Positions 1 through 9,072 of a DNA stretch of 64,000 nucleotides are shown here, one piece after another. The notes beneath the pieces are model-generated. The model was not told the origin of the DNA. It worked only from the letters and a program-made list of their open reading frames with translations, and made no database searches. This DNA is from Gammaproteobacteria bacterium (GTDB lineage: Bacteria; Pseudomonadota; Gammaproteobacteria; Steroidobacterales; Woeseiaceae), in NCBI GenBank assembly GCA_029865385.1, contig JAOUGX010000001.1, positions 1-64,000 on the forward strand. Reading direction: 5' to 3'. How positions within the stretch are numbered: position 1 is the first letter of the stretch; each line of letters opens with the position of its first letter. Both the position numbers and the translations under genes were made by a program.

Positions 1-419
1 GCAAGATGCAGGCTTCGCGCTTCGAATACGGTTTCGCTGCCGCTCCATTGGCGTTCCGGATACTCGGCCGTCAACAGCGTTGGGGCAGAAAGCGAACCGG
101 TCAGCGCGAACACGTATTCCGTGTTGGCGACGACGTCGACGTGCTGGCTGGCAATGCGTGTTGAAAGAACATCGCCGGCAAGCCGCGCTTCGAAATTGAT
201 TGTGTAGTCCAGGTCATCGATGCGTCGCGTAGCCGTGTCCTTGTAATTCATCGCGCCCTGCAATCTTTCTTCGACCAGGAATCCGATATCGGGCGACAGG
301 AGGATCGCATTGATGCCGCGCAGATTGCCCTTTCCGGTGGCCTCCGGACGGCTGGTTTCCGCACAACCGCTCACGGCGAGAACGGCTGCCGCAACGACAA
401 GGAAAGTTCTGAAATTCAT
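1..419 (-). CDS. Uncharacterised lipoprotein, partial (3' end outside window)
   Basis: The ATG at 417-419 opens a minus-strand frame that runs off the left edge, so only about 139 N-terminal residues are visible. The start is a lipoprotein signal: a hydrophobic stretch of roughly 15 residues, then a lipobox ending AVSGC at Cys19. The following segment has an acidic middle part and no motif I can assign to a family. I infer a periplasm-facing outer- or inner-membrane lipoprotein of unknown function. The Shine-Dalgarno sequence is weak, so the start rests on the quality of the signal peptide. Confidence 0.7.
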   Translation of the reverse strand, partial: MNFRTFLVVAAAVLAVSGCAETSRPEATGKGNLRGINAILLSPDIGFLVEERLQGAMNYKDTATRRIDDLDYTINFEARLAGDVLSTRIASQHVDVVANTEYVFALTGSLSAPTLLTAEYPERQWSGSETVFEARSLHL

Positions 420-570
420 TAACATGCGATTGCTCAAGTAGGTGTTCGTCGGCTGTCCGACGCTCATTCTGACAACAATTTAAACAGCGAGTTGCCTTTA
501 CAGATCGTTCATTCACATGCACATCCCGACTGCCACTCGCGGCGGCTTATCGGGATGCGCAGCGAAATGA

Positions 571-2010
571 CTAACTTGCCTTGCGGGCTTCGTATCCGTA
601 AACGGATTTGACCTCGAGGAATTCGTCGATGCCGTGTGCGCCCCATTCGCGGCCGTTGCCGGATTGCTTGTAGCCGCCAAACGGTGCCATGGAATCCAGC
701 GGTGCGCCATTGATATGCACCATGCCGGTACGCAAACGACTCGCGACCTTGCGTGCACGATCCAGGTTTCCCGAACTAACGTATCCCGACAATCCGTAGG
801 GCGTGTCATTGGCGATGCGAATGGCTTCTTCCTCGCTGTCGAACGGGATGATCGCAAGTACCGGCCCGAACACCTCTTCCCGCGCAATCGTCATCTGGTT
901 GTTGACCTCGGTGAACACGGTCGGCTTGACAAAATAACCGCGTGACAAACCCGCCGGCCGTCCGGTACCGCCGGCGACGAGCTTGGCGCCTTCGTCGATG
1001 CCTTTCTGTATCAAGGTCTGGATCTTGTTCCACTGCAATTCGGAAACAACCGGGCCCATTTCGGTTTTCTCGTCGGTTGGGTCACCGGTGACGACGCTTT
1101 CGGCCTTGCGCGCGGCAATGGCCGCGGCTTCCGCCAATCGCTTTCTTGGCACCAACATGCGCGTCGGCGCATTGCAGGACTGACCGGTATTCTCGAAACA
1201 CTCTTCGGCGCCTTTGCTGACGGCTTTTTCGAAGTTCGCATCTTCCAGGATGATGTTGGCGGATTTGCCGCCGAGTTCCTGCGCCACACGTTTGACACTA
1301 GGCGCAGCATTCTGCGCGACCGCGACGCCCGCGCGTGTCGAGCCGGTGAACGACACCATGGCGATATCGGGATGCGCGCTCAGCGCCGAACCGACGCCCG
1401 GCCCGTCGCCGTTGACCAGGTTGAACACACCGGCCGGTACGCCGGCCGCATGCAGAATTTCTGCAAATATCATGGCGTCGAACGGTGCGATCTCGCTCGG
1501 CTTCAATACCATCGTGCAAGCTGCCGCCAGCGCTGGCGCAACCTTGCAGGCGATCTGGTTGATCGGCCAGTTCCATGGCGTGATCAGCGCGCAGGGACCG
1601 ATCGGCTCCTTGACGATGAGCGTCGTGCCGTGGCGCTCCTCGAATGCATAGTTTTCGAGTGCTTTTTTGGTCGCCGCAATGTGTTGCGGACCACTTGCCG
1701 CCTGTGCGTCGCGTGCCAGCAACCAGGGCGCGCCCATTTCTTCCATGATTGCCGTGGCTATGTCGTCATGCCGCTTTGCGAATTCATCCAGGATGGCCTG
1801 CAACAGCTCAACTCGCTGCTTGCGTGTGGTCTGGCCAAAGCTGTCCTGTGCGCGGCATGCGGCTGCAACGGCCTTGTCGACATCCTTTGCCGAGCCGAGG
1901 CTGATGCGCCCGCAGACTTCCTCGGTTGCCGGATTGATGACTTCGATCGGATTGGGGACTTCCGGGTCGACCCATTGTCCGTCAATGTAGAATTGCAGCA
2001 TTTCTCGCAT
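571..2010 (-). CDS. NAD(P)-dependent aldehyde dehydrogenase
   Basis: This 479-residue protein is an aldehyde dehydrogenase superfamily member that oxidises an aldehyde to the acid in the cytoplasm. The oxyanion Asn147 (PWNWP), the nucleotide-binding FTGST motif at 221-225, the general base Glu245 in QELGGKS and the nucleophile Cys279 (GQSC) are all present, and the length is normal. AGGAGG sits about eight bases before the ATG. It is divergent from the GABA transaminase gene at 2242, so a role as semialdehyde dehydrogenase in GABA breakdown is possible. The sequence does not look specifically like GabD, so the substrate is left open. Confidence 0.93.
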   Translation of the reverse strand: MREMLQFYIDGQWVDPEVPNPIEVINPATEEVCGRISLGSAKDVDKAVAAACRAQDSFGQTTRKQRVELLQAILDEFAKRHDDIATAIMEEMGAPWLLARDAQAASGPQHIAATKKALENYAFEERHGTTLIVKEPIGPCALITPWNWPINQIACKVAPALAAACTMVLKPSEIAPFDAMIFAEILHAAGVPAGVFNLVNGDGPGVGSALSAHPDIAMVSFTGSTRAGVAVAQNAAPSVKRVAQELGGKSANIILEDANFEKAVSKGAEECFENTGQSCNAPTRMLVPRKRLAEAAAIAARKAESVVTGDPTDEKTEMGPVVSELQWNKIQTLIQKGIDEGAKLVAGGTGRPAGLSRGYFVKPTVFTEVNNQMTIAREEVFGPVLAIIPFDSEEEAIRIANDTPYGLSGYVSSGNLDRARKVASRLRTGMVHINGAPLDSMAPFGGYKQSGNGREWGAHGIDEFLEVKSVYGYEARKAS

Positions 2011-2241
2011 AGTGAGCTCCTCCTGAAGGCAGCCGCGAATAATAGCTCAATCGGTACCCACGGTCGTCACCCGCGGCTAAAAACGGGGCGATCGGCAAGC
2101 ACAGTTTCATAGCGTGAGACGCAGCGGCAATTGCGGCCGGGCCGCGGCGATACTGCGGCACAAAGATGACAATCGGCCGTCACGGCAGCTAGCATACCAG
2201 CAGGGCAATCGCTGGCCGGAATCGGTTGAGGAATGGAATTG

Positions 2242-3540
2242 ATGAGTACGAACAAGCAACTACTGGAGCGCAGGCAAGCGGCCGTTGCGCGCGGCGTCGG
2301 AACGCAACACACTGTTTTCGCTCAGAAAACCCTGGGCGCCGAGGTTTGGGACGTCGAAGGAAAACGCTACATCGACCTGGCATCCGGAATTGCTGTCAAC
2401 AATGTCGGCCACAATCACCCGAAAGTCGTGGCCGCCGTCAAAGCGCAGCTCGACAAGTTCAGCCACCCGTGCTTCCAGGTGACACCCTATGAAATCTACG
2501 TGGCGCTGGCCGAGCGGCTGAACAAACTGGCGCCCGGCAAAACACCGAAGAAGACCCTGTTCCTGACGACCGGCGCGGAAGCGGTGGAAAACGCGATCAA
2601 GATCGCGCGCTATCACACGAAACGCACCGGCGTCATCGCCTTCTCCGGCGCATTCCATGGCCGGACCATGATGGGCATGGCGTTGACCGGCAAGGTTGCG
2701 CCCTACAAGGCGGGATTCGGTCCCTTCCCGCCGGACATTTACCATATTCCGTATCCTATTGAATATCATGGAAAAACGGCCGAAGCTTCACTGCAGGCGC
2801 TGGAGGCCTTGTTCAAGTCGGATATCGAGCCGGGGCGTGTCGCGGCGATGATTATCGAGCCGGTGCAGGGCGAGGGCGGTTTCTACGCGGCACCGGCGAG
2901 CTTCCTGAAGGCGCTGCGCAGGATCTGCGACGAGCACGGCATCGTGCTGGTTGCGGACGAGATCCAAACCGGCTTCGCGAGGACCGGAAAATTCTTTGCC
3001 ATCGAACATTCAGGCATCGAACCGGACCTGATAACAGTGGCGAAGAGTCTGGGCGGCGGCATGCCGCTGTCCGGCGTAATCGGCAAGGCAGACATCATGG
3101 ATGCCCCGATGCCGGGCGGCCTGGGCGGTACCTACGGCGGCCCGCCGGTAGGTTGTGCAGCGGGGCTCGCTGTGCTCGATATCATCGAGGACGAAAAACT
3201 TTGCGAGCGCGCGCTGGCCATTGGCAAGAAAATCGCGGCGTGGGGCGCGGCGACACAGAAATCAACCGACAGCATTGGCGAAGTGCGAACCACTGGCGCA
3301 ATGTGCGCCATCGAACTCGTCAAGGGTGGCGATGCGGATCAACCGGATCCGGATCTGACCAAAGCCGTTGTCGCCGAGGCGCTGAAAAAAGGCGTCATCC
3401 TGTTGTCCTGCGGCGCGCGCGCCAACGTCATTCGCTTCCTGCCGGCGCTGGTCATCAGCGACAAACTACTGGACGAAGCACTGGCAACAGTTCGTGAAGT
3501 GCTCGTTGGGCTCAGCAACAGCCTGAAAAAAGCCAGTTAG
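2242..3540 (+). CDS. gabT: 4-aminobutyrate aminotransferase (class III, PLP)
   Basis: This 432-residue class III aminotransferase transfers the amino group of 4-aminobutyrate to 2-oxoglutarate, giving succinate semialdehyde. The PLP aspartate is Asp239 (ADEIQTG) and the Schiff-base lysine is Lys268 in VAKSLGGG, the same position as in E. coli GabT. An in-frame ATG also exists at 2233, but GAGGA directly abuts it and is well spaced for the ATG at 2242, which gives the family-typical MSTNK start. The divergent aldehyde dehydrogenase could complete the pathway. A related omega-amino acid as substrate cannot be excluded. Confidence 0.92.
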   Translation: MSTNKQLLERRQAAVARGVGTQHTVFAQKTLGAEVWDVEGKRYIDLASGIAVNNVGHNHPKVVAAVKAQLDKFSHPCFQVTPYEIYVALAERLNKLAPGKTPKKTLFLTTGAEAVENAIKIARYHTKRTGVIAFSGAFHGRTMMGMALTGKVAPYKAGFGPFPPDIYHIPYPIEYHGKTAEASLQALEALFKSDIEPGRVAAMIIEPVQGEGGFYAAPASFLKALRRICDEHGIVLVADEIQTGFARTGKFFAIEHSGIEPDLITVAKSLGGGMPLSGVIGKADIMDAPMPGGLGGTYGGPPVGCAAGLAVLDIIEDEKLCERALAIGKKIAAWGAATQKSTDSIGEVRTTGAMCAIELVKGGDADQPDPDLTKAVVAEALKKGVILLSCGARANVIRFLPALVISDKLLDEALATVREVLVGLSNSLKKAS

Positions 3541-3580
3541 GGACAACAGCGAGGGAAAACCGATTGACACAGGAATTCTT

Positions 3581-3745
3581 GTCATTGCGAGCGCAGCAAT
3601 TTCCCGTCATTGCGGGCGCAGCAATTTCCCGTCATTGCGAGCGCAGCGAAGCAATCTCTTCAATCAACGGAGTCCTTTGGCGATTGCTTCGTCACTTCGT
3701 TCCTCGCAATGACGGGTCGGGTGGAGCTTCGTTCCTCGCAATGAC
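3581..3745. repeat. Mosaic of dispersed GTCATTGCGAGCG-type palindromic repeats
   Basis: Three head-to-tail copies beginning GTCATTGCG(A/G)GCGCAGC lie at 3581, 3606 and 3631; the first two are near-identical 25-base units. Inverted right arms ending CTCGCAATGAC lie at 3681-3713 and 3726-3745. Together they form an imperfect palindrome of the kind dispersed in many proteobacterial intergenic regions. An open frame through the repeat is an artefact. A related copy sits at the start of flgH (37731-37811). The element follows gabT and could also fold as a transcript hairpin. Confidence 0.85.
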
Positions 3746-3763
3746 AGGTCCGACCGAACCTCA

Positions 3764-4417
3764 CTAGCCGCAGCTCAGGTCAAATCCGACTCTCCCGTCT
3801 GCGCGCGGTTTGGCCTGCTTGTAGAAGATCGTGCAGTCCGTGCCGTCGCCTTCAACCGGAATCGGGTCGCCGACGTATACGCGCTTACGCGTACCGTTCA
3901 GGTTGATATCGGCGAAGTTCGAGCGCGTGCCGAGCAGTCCGAATACGTTGTCACGTGAACCGACGTTGACGCTCTCGCCGCTTTTCAACCAGAGGTCTGC
4001 GCCGCCGCTGAATCCCGCGTCCGCGAGCTGCCGGTCCTTAAGTTCCGTGACCTGCTCGCCGAGATAGGCAAGTTCGGCATTCGCCTGGCGCGCCAGTTCG
4101 TCCTGACGATTCAAGAGTTTGCCGAGTTCGGTCAGTTCCGCGATAACCGCCTTGTCATTCGACATGTCTTTCAATGCATCGAGTCGAGCGTTGACGTCAG
4201 TGAAGTTCGATTGTTGTTCGGCGATCAGTGCTTCGACGGAAGGCCCTAACAGGCCGGTGCTTTCTGCCCCCATCTGCACGCCAAGGCCGACCACGGACCC
4301 GACAATCATTCCGCCGAGGGCGAGGGCGCCCGCGACCAGGCGTGGTCGGGTCAGAAACGACTTGCTTGTTTCTCGCGTTGTGTCCTGTTGCTCACTCGAA
4401 TCATTTTCTTTGCTCAT
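3764..4417 (-). CDS. Membrane-anchored coiled-coil protein of unknown function
   Basis: I do not recognise this 217-residue protein. A polar N-terminus rich in Glu, Ser and Thr (about 1-25) precedes one transmembrane helix at about 28-50. A helical, probably coiled-coil segment follows at about 60-130. The C-terminal part, about 135-217, is Gly-rich and contains a short RKRVYVGDPI strand and two Cys (one near the end). The topology suggests a single-pass protein with a periplasmic C-terminal domain. Its neighbours, repeats and a racemase gene, do not suggest a role. Confidence 0.75.
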   Translation of the reverse strand: MSKENDSSEQQDTTRETSKSFLTRPRLVAGALALGGMIVGSVVGLGVQMGAESTGLLGPSVEALIAEQQSNFTDVNARLDALKDMSNDKAVIAELTELGKLLNRQDELARQANAELAYLGEQVTELKDRQLADAGFSGGADLWLKSGESVNVGSRDNVFGLLGTRSNFADINLNGTRKRVYVGDPIPVEGDGTDCTIFYKQAKPRADGRVGFDLSCG

Positions 4418-4585
4418 TGTTATTCTCCGAGGCTGCTACGGCACAGTCGGCCGCGGTCCGATTCAAAATCCTGGCGGATATGGCATCGCGGAGCGAGCGC
4501 GCCGGAAGTGCGATTGTAGCCTGTTTGTCTGCAACCAGAGAGGTCCGCCGGACCGCTCCGCGCTTCGAAATTCGGCAGCGGTGTG

Positions 4586-5743
4586 TCAGGCGGCCGCTAC
4601 CGTGCCGCTCTCGATCAGCTCGCGGATTTCGCCGGCATCGAAACCCGCGCTTTGCAGGATTTCGACGCTGTGGGTGCCGGGCGGCACGCCGGGTCGCGGG
4701 GTTGCGGTTACGGATTCGCTGAAGCGCGGCGCCGGCGCCGCCTGCGTTTGCCCGTCGACGTCGATAAAGGCGTGCCGCGATTTGTTGTGAGGATGGGCGC
4801 GGGCTTCGTCGAGCGTCAGGACCGGTGCGAAACACACATCGCTGCCCTCCATGATGTCGCACCATTCGTCGCGCGTCCTGGTCCGTATCACTTCCGCCAG
4901 TTCTTCCTTGAGCGTTGCCCAGTTGCTGCGTACGTCATCATCGATTTTCATCCGGAATGCGTGAGCAGCAAATCGCCTGCGGTCGAGGCCTGCTTTCTCG
5001 ATCAGCAATTCGTAGAAGCGTGGTTCGATCGAGGCAATGGATATGAACTTGCCGTCACGCGTTTCGTAGGTGTCGTAGAAATGGGCTGCGCCGCCGAGGA
5101 AACTCGAACCGGTGGCATCGGAGTGCAGGCCCATCGCCTTGAATCCGTGAAACATCGCCATCAGGGTATTGGCTCCGTCGATCATCGCCGCATCGACGAT
5201 CTGGCCTTTGCCGGTCCGCTGTGCGTTGAGCAAAGCGCAGACCATGCCGAATGCGAGCAGCATACCGCCGCCGCCGAAATCGCCGACGAGATTCAGCGGC
5301 GGTACCGGTTTGTCGCCCGGCCGCCCGATCGAATGCAAGGCGCCGCTCAACGCGATGTAATTCAGGTCGTGACCGGCGGCGCGTGCCAATGGACCCTCCT
5401 GACCCCAGCCGGTCATTCTGCCGTACACGAGGCGCGGATTTTTCTTCAAACAAGTGTCGGGCCCCACACCAAGACGCTCGGCCACGCCCGGCCGGAATCC
5501 CTCGAACAGCGCATCGGCGTTTTCAATCAACCTGAGGACGACGTCGATGCCTTCTGCTCGTTGCAGGTCGCAAGCGATGGACTTGCGATTTCGCAACAGG
5601 GGATCGAGCGACCCGCCAGTAACCGATCCCGGGCGTTCGACACGGATGACTGCAGCGCCCATGTCGGCGAGCATCATGCCGCAAAACGGTCCCGGTCCTA
5701 CGCCGGCGAGTTCGATGATCTTTGTGCCTTGCAACGGTCCCAT
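4586..5743 (-). CDS. Alpha-methylacyl-CoA racemase (CaiB/BaiF CoA-transferase family)
   Basis: This 385-residue family III CoA-transferase fold protein has the racemase signature: the AGHDLNY motif with the catalytic His and the NLVGDFGGGG motif with the catalytic Asp, as in mycobacterial MCR and human AMACR. It is predicted to interconvert (R)- and (S)-2-methylacyl-CoA in branched-chain or sterol side-chain breakdown. The frame extends 49 codons upstream, but the ATG at 5741-5743 gives the family start MGPLQG and has a CAGGAGCG ribosome site. It is monocistronic here. Other CoA-transferase activity is less likely given the His/Asp pair. Confidence 0.88.
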   Translation of the reverse strand: MGPLQGTKIIELAGVGPGPFCGMMLADMGAAVIRVERPGSVTGGSLDPLLRNRKSIACDLQRAEGIDVVLRLIENADALFEGFRPGVAERLGVGPDTCLKKNPRLVYGRMTGWGQEGPLARAAGHDLNYIALSGALHSIGRPGDKPVPPLNLVGDFGGGGMLLAFGMVCALLNAQRTGKGQIVDAAMIDGANTLMAMFHGFKAMGLHSDATGSSFLGGAAHFYDTYETRDGKFISIASIEPRFYELLIEKAGLDRRRFAAHAFRMKIDDDVRSNWATLKEELAEVIRTRTRDEWCDIMEGSDVCFAPVLTLDEARAHPHNKSRHAFIDVDGQTQAAPAPRFSESVTATPRPGVPPGTHSVEILQSAGFDAGEIRELIESGTVAAA

Positions 5744-5944
5744 CACGATTTCCGCTCCTGTATATGCAGTGGCCGATACTGACGGACCGCAGGTCGAAAT
5801 CAAGGGCTTCACAGCGCGAATTCGTGCGCCGATCCGTCTCGCTGTGAACCAGCCACTTGACCGATAAGTAGTGGTCCTTATAGCCTGCAACTGCTCTTTG
5901 CGCTTACCCTGCCGGTAGTCTTCGGCGGGCGTGGAGTCAGAAAC

Positions 5945-6403
5945 TTGAACCTCCCGGAATCACGCAATCGAACATCGCGGGCCCGCTGGGCGTTGGGCCT
6001 GTTCGCCATTGTGTGGTGCAACCTTGCCTTGCAGCCCTGCGCAATGGCCTTTGGCGCCGATTCTGATGCCGATTGTACGCACTGCCCACCGTCGGAAACG
6101 CGCGGCCACAGTCAGCACGGCGAACACGCCGTTTCTCACTCCCACGACTCGTCGTCGAATGAAGCGCCATGTGACCTCGTTGCAGCAAACTGTTTCGTGG
6201 CCGACGAATTCAGCTACGAGGGTCGAATCGGAAAGGCGAATTTTAAGGATGCCATCAAGGACGCAACCGTCTTCGTCTTTGTGGATGCACACCCGGTGCA
6301 ACGACTTGCAGAAGGTGCAGATTCCGACCGGCAAGAAATCCAGTTGCCGCCACCCGGCGCGTCCCCGCCACTCAATATTCTTTACTGCGTTTATCTGATT
6401 TAG
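5945..6403 (+). CDS. Small exported His/Cys-rich protein, first gene of the metal-efflux operon
   Basis: This 152-residue protein has an N-terminal hydrophobic signal segment at about 14-36. A metal-ligand-rich stretch follows, with Cys44, His46, Cys47, His55, His58, His61, His65, His67, Cys76 and Cys83. It lies 57 bases before the cusC-like gene, so a periplasmic metal-binding or accessory role in copper/silver export is inferred from position and composition. The start is a TTG with GGAG seven bases upstream; no ATG exists before the signal. No family assignment can be made. Confidence 0.6.
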   Translation: MNLPESRNRTSRARWALGLFAIVWCNLALQPCAMAFGADSDADCTHCPPSETRGHSQHGEHAVSHSHDSSSNEAPCDLVAANCFVADEFSYEGRIGKANFKDAIKDATVFVFVDAHPVQRLAEGADSDRQEIQLPPPGASPPLNILYCVYLI

Positions 6404-6460
6404 CGACTCCTTCGCACCCGACCGTTTTTTTACCGGTAGTTGAGGAAGGAGTTTGCATAG

Positions 6461-7789
6461 ATGTTGCATATTCGTGGGCGAAAACCCGAAACAGGCCATG
6501 CCAAATTTCTTGCTGTCCTGATCCGATTCATACGGCAGCAGTGGCCGATCGCGCTGTTTGTGGCGTTCGCGACGATGGCCGCGGCGCAGGCACAACAAGC
6601 GATTCCACTGACCCTTGCCGAGGCGGAGGACCTGGCGCTTGCTGCGGAACCCGGCCAGGCTGCGCTGATAGCGAAAGCGGCGGCGCTCGGTGAGCAAGCG
6701 ATCGTGTCCGAACAATTGCCGGACCCGACGCTCCGCGCCGGCCTTGCCAATTTCCCGATTCAGTCGGGAGGCTTCACGAGCGAAGCCATGACGCAGGCGC
6801 AACTAATCGTTCGGCAGGCGTTTCCGGCGGGAAAATCACGCGACGCAAGCAGGCGGCAATTCGAATCGATGTCGCTTGAGATGACCGACGCCGCCGGCGC
6901 GCGCGGGCGGGACGTGCTGATGGCGACCCGGCGTTCCTGGCTGGAGTCGTATTACTGGCGGCGCGCTGCTGACATCGTGGCCGAATCCCGGCCATTCTTC
7001 AGCGACCTTGCGACTATCACACGCTCGCTGTATTCGGTCGGCAGCAAGACCCAGTACGACGTCCTGCGTTCGGAACTCGAACTGAGCCGGCTCGATGACC
7101 GACTGATCGACATCGAGCGGCAGCAGTCCGGCTCGCGCGCGGCGTTGTCGGAATGGATTGGCGAGGAAAGCCGCCGCCCGGTTGCGGAGAAGTTGCCGTC
7201 CTGGAACGAACTGCCGGCCCTGCATGTGCTTCACGGGAATCTGCTTGCGCACCCCGCGGTCACGGCGGCGGACGCGGGCGTTGCCGCGAGGCTCGCGGGT
7301 GTAGAGGTCGCGAAGGAAAAGTTCAAACCTGGCTGGGCCATTGATCTCGGCTACGGCTTTCGCGGCGGATATCTACCCTCCGGCGAAGCCCGTTCCGACA
7401 TGGTGAGCCTCTCGATCACGATGGATCTGCCTGTATTTCGCGGCAATCGCCAGAACCGCAGCCTGGCGGCGGCCCTGAGCGAGCGCCGGGCTGCCGAGGG
7501 AACCCGGGAGCAACTGCTGCGACGTCTGCGCAGCCAAATCGATACCGAATATGCGCGATGGCAGGACCTGTCTCGGCGACTGCAGCTATACGACGAGCGG
7601 ATCCTGGGTCAGGCAGGGGCGCAGGCGCAGGCCGCATTGCTCGCGTATCAAAGCGAAGCCGGTGATTTCGCCGACGTCATGCGTGGCTATATCGATGACC
7701 TGAACACGCGGCTCGACTACGAGCGATTGCAGGTTGAGCGTGCACAAAGCTACGCGGTGCTCGCAAACCTTGGGGGACTTTCCCGATGA
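6461..7789 (+). CDS. cusC: TolC-family outer-membrane efflux protein (CusC-like)
   Basis: This 442-residue outer-membrane factor supplies the exit duct of an RND tripartite pump. The N-terminal hydrophobic segment ends near AAAQAQQ and acts as signal peptide. Two OEP repeats with long helical stretches follow, for example the SLAAALSERRAAEG region in the second half. AGGAG precedes the ATG. The stop overlaps the start of the adaptor gene by four bases (ATGA), indicating translational coupling. The symbol is by role, since the protein is divergent from E. coli CusC. Confidence 0.87.
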   Translation: MLHIRGRKPETGHAKFLAVLIRFIRQQWPIALFVAFATMAAAQAQQAIPLTLAEAEDLALAAEPGQAALIAKAAALGEQAIVSEQLPDPTLRAGLANFPIQSGGFTSEAMTQAQLIVRQAFPAGKSRDASRRQFESMSLEMTDAAGARGRDVLMATRRSWLESYYWRRAADIVAESRPFFSDLATITRSLYSVGSKTQYDVLRSELELSRLDDRLIDIERQQSGSRAALSEWIGEESRRPVAEKLPSWNELPALHVLHGNLLAHPAVTAADAGVAARLAGVEVAKEKFKPGWAIDLGYGFRGGYLPSGEARSDMVSLSITMDLPVFRGNRQNRSLAAALSERRAAEGTREQLLRRLRSQIDTEYARWQDLSRRLQLYDERILGQAGAQAQAALLAYQSEAGDFADVMRGYIDDLNTRLDYERLQVERAQSYAVLANLGGLSR

Positions 7790-9072
7790 ACAGGAACACC
7801 GTGATTATCCTTACATCAGTCGTCGCAATGCTTATCGGCGTTGCCATAGGCAAATTCTGGGACCCGGCGGACAGCGTCGGGGGCGGAATCGGCGACAAAC
7901 AGGAGAGGCAAGTCCTGTACTGGCAGGCACCTATGGATCCTGCTTTTCGGCGGGATGAGCCGGGCAAGTCGCCCATGGGCATGGATCTCGTGCCCGTCTA
8001 TGCTGACGAGGCCGGCGCAGAAACGGGTGTCGTTCTGATCGATTCCTCCGTCGTTAGCAATCTCGGCGTGCGTTCGGCGGAAGCGGTGCAAGGCCCTCTT
8101 TCGAAAGTCATAGAAACGGTCGGCTATGTCGGCTACGACGAAGACACGCTGCATCACATTCACACTCGCGTCGACGGATGGATCGAAAAACTCAGCGTGA
8201 CGGCGACCGGCGACCCGGTCCGTAATGGCCAGACCCTGTTCGAGTTGTATTCGCCGACGCTGGTCAACGCGCAGCAGGAATACCTTTCGGCGCTGAGTCG
8301 CTCGCCTTCGCTGGTGACTGCATCGCGCGATCGCTTGCTCGCACTGGGATTCACCGAACGCGAGCTTGCCCGGCTGGATAAGGAGCGCGAGGTTCGGCAG
8401 CGTGTGCAGATTCGCGCCACGTCGCATGGCTTCGTCGCGCATCTCGGCGTGCGGGAAGGAATATTCATCACGCCCGCAACCGAGGTCATGTCGATTGCCC
8501 AACTCGATCGTGTCTGGGTCCAGGCCGAGGTATTCGAGCGCCAGTCGAACTGGGTTCGGCCCGGCCAACGCGCGGAGATCGAACTCGACTATCTACCCGG
8601 AGAGCGGTGGCAGGGCACGGTCGACTATATCTATCCCGAGCTGGACGAACGCACCCGCACATTGCGCGTACGGCTTCGCTTCGCGAACGAAGGCGAAGTG
8701 CTACGTCCCAACATGTTTGCCCGCGTAACGCTGTACGGAAATGAAACCGAACCGCTTTTGCATATCCCTCGAGCGGCATTGATCCGCGGCGGCAAGTCGG
8801 ATCGGGTCGTGCTGGCACTAGGCGACGGGCGCTTTCGCGCGCAGCCTGTTACGACGGGAATTGAATCCGGGGATCGTGTGGCGATTCTTTCGGGACTGTC
8901 GGCCGGTGATTTCGTGGTGACGTCAGGACAGTTCCTGATCGACTCGGAATCCAATATCGATTCGGCATTGCAGCGGCTGGACAGTAGCACTTCCGGCGAT
9001 GAGTCTCCTCACGACGGGACGATGCGCGACGCAATCGATCACAGTGCGCACCGGCCGGAGGACGCACAATGA
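7786..9072 (+). CDS. cusB: RND periplasmic adaptor with heavy-metal-binding domain (CusB-like)
   Basis: This 428-residue membrane fusion protein bridges the inner-membrane pump and the outer-membrane duct. An N-terminal membrane helix (about 6-24) is followed by a heavy-metal-binding domain at 45-72 (YWQAPMDP ... GKSPMGMDLVPVY), typical of CusB-type adaptors. Barrel-sandwich, helical hairpin and beta-barrel regions follow. The C-terminus carries several His and Asp residues. It overlaps the preceding and following genes by four bases each. No fused CusF domain is seen. Confidence 0.92.
   Translation: MNRNTVIILTSVVAMLIGVAIGKFWDPADSVGGGIGDKQERQVLYWQAPMDPAFRRDEPGKSPMGMDLVPVYADEAGAETGVVLIDSSVVSNLGVRSAEAVQGPLSKVIETVGYVGYDEDTLHHIHTRVDGWIEKLSVTATGDPVRNGQTLFELYSPTLVNAQQEYLSALSRSPSLVTASRDRLLALGFTERELARLDKEREVRQRVQIRATSHGFVAHLGVREGIFITPATEVMSIAQLDRVWVQAEVFERQSNWVRPGQRAEIELDYLPGERWQGTVDYIYPELDERTRTLRVRLRFANEGEVLRPNMFARVTLYGNETEPLLHIPRAALIRGGKSDRVVLALGDGRFRAQPVTTGIESGDRVAILSGLSAGDFVVTSGQFLIDSESNIDSALQRLDSSTSGDESPHDGTMRDAIDHSAHRPEDAQ

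Noticed and set aside
3564-3767. Small open frame across the repeat array
   Set aside because: The peptide is just the translated repeat (CERSEAIS), so this is not a gene.
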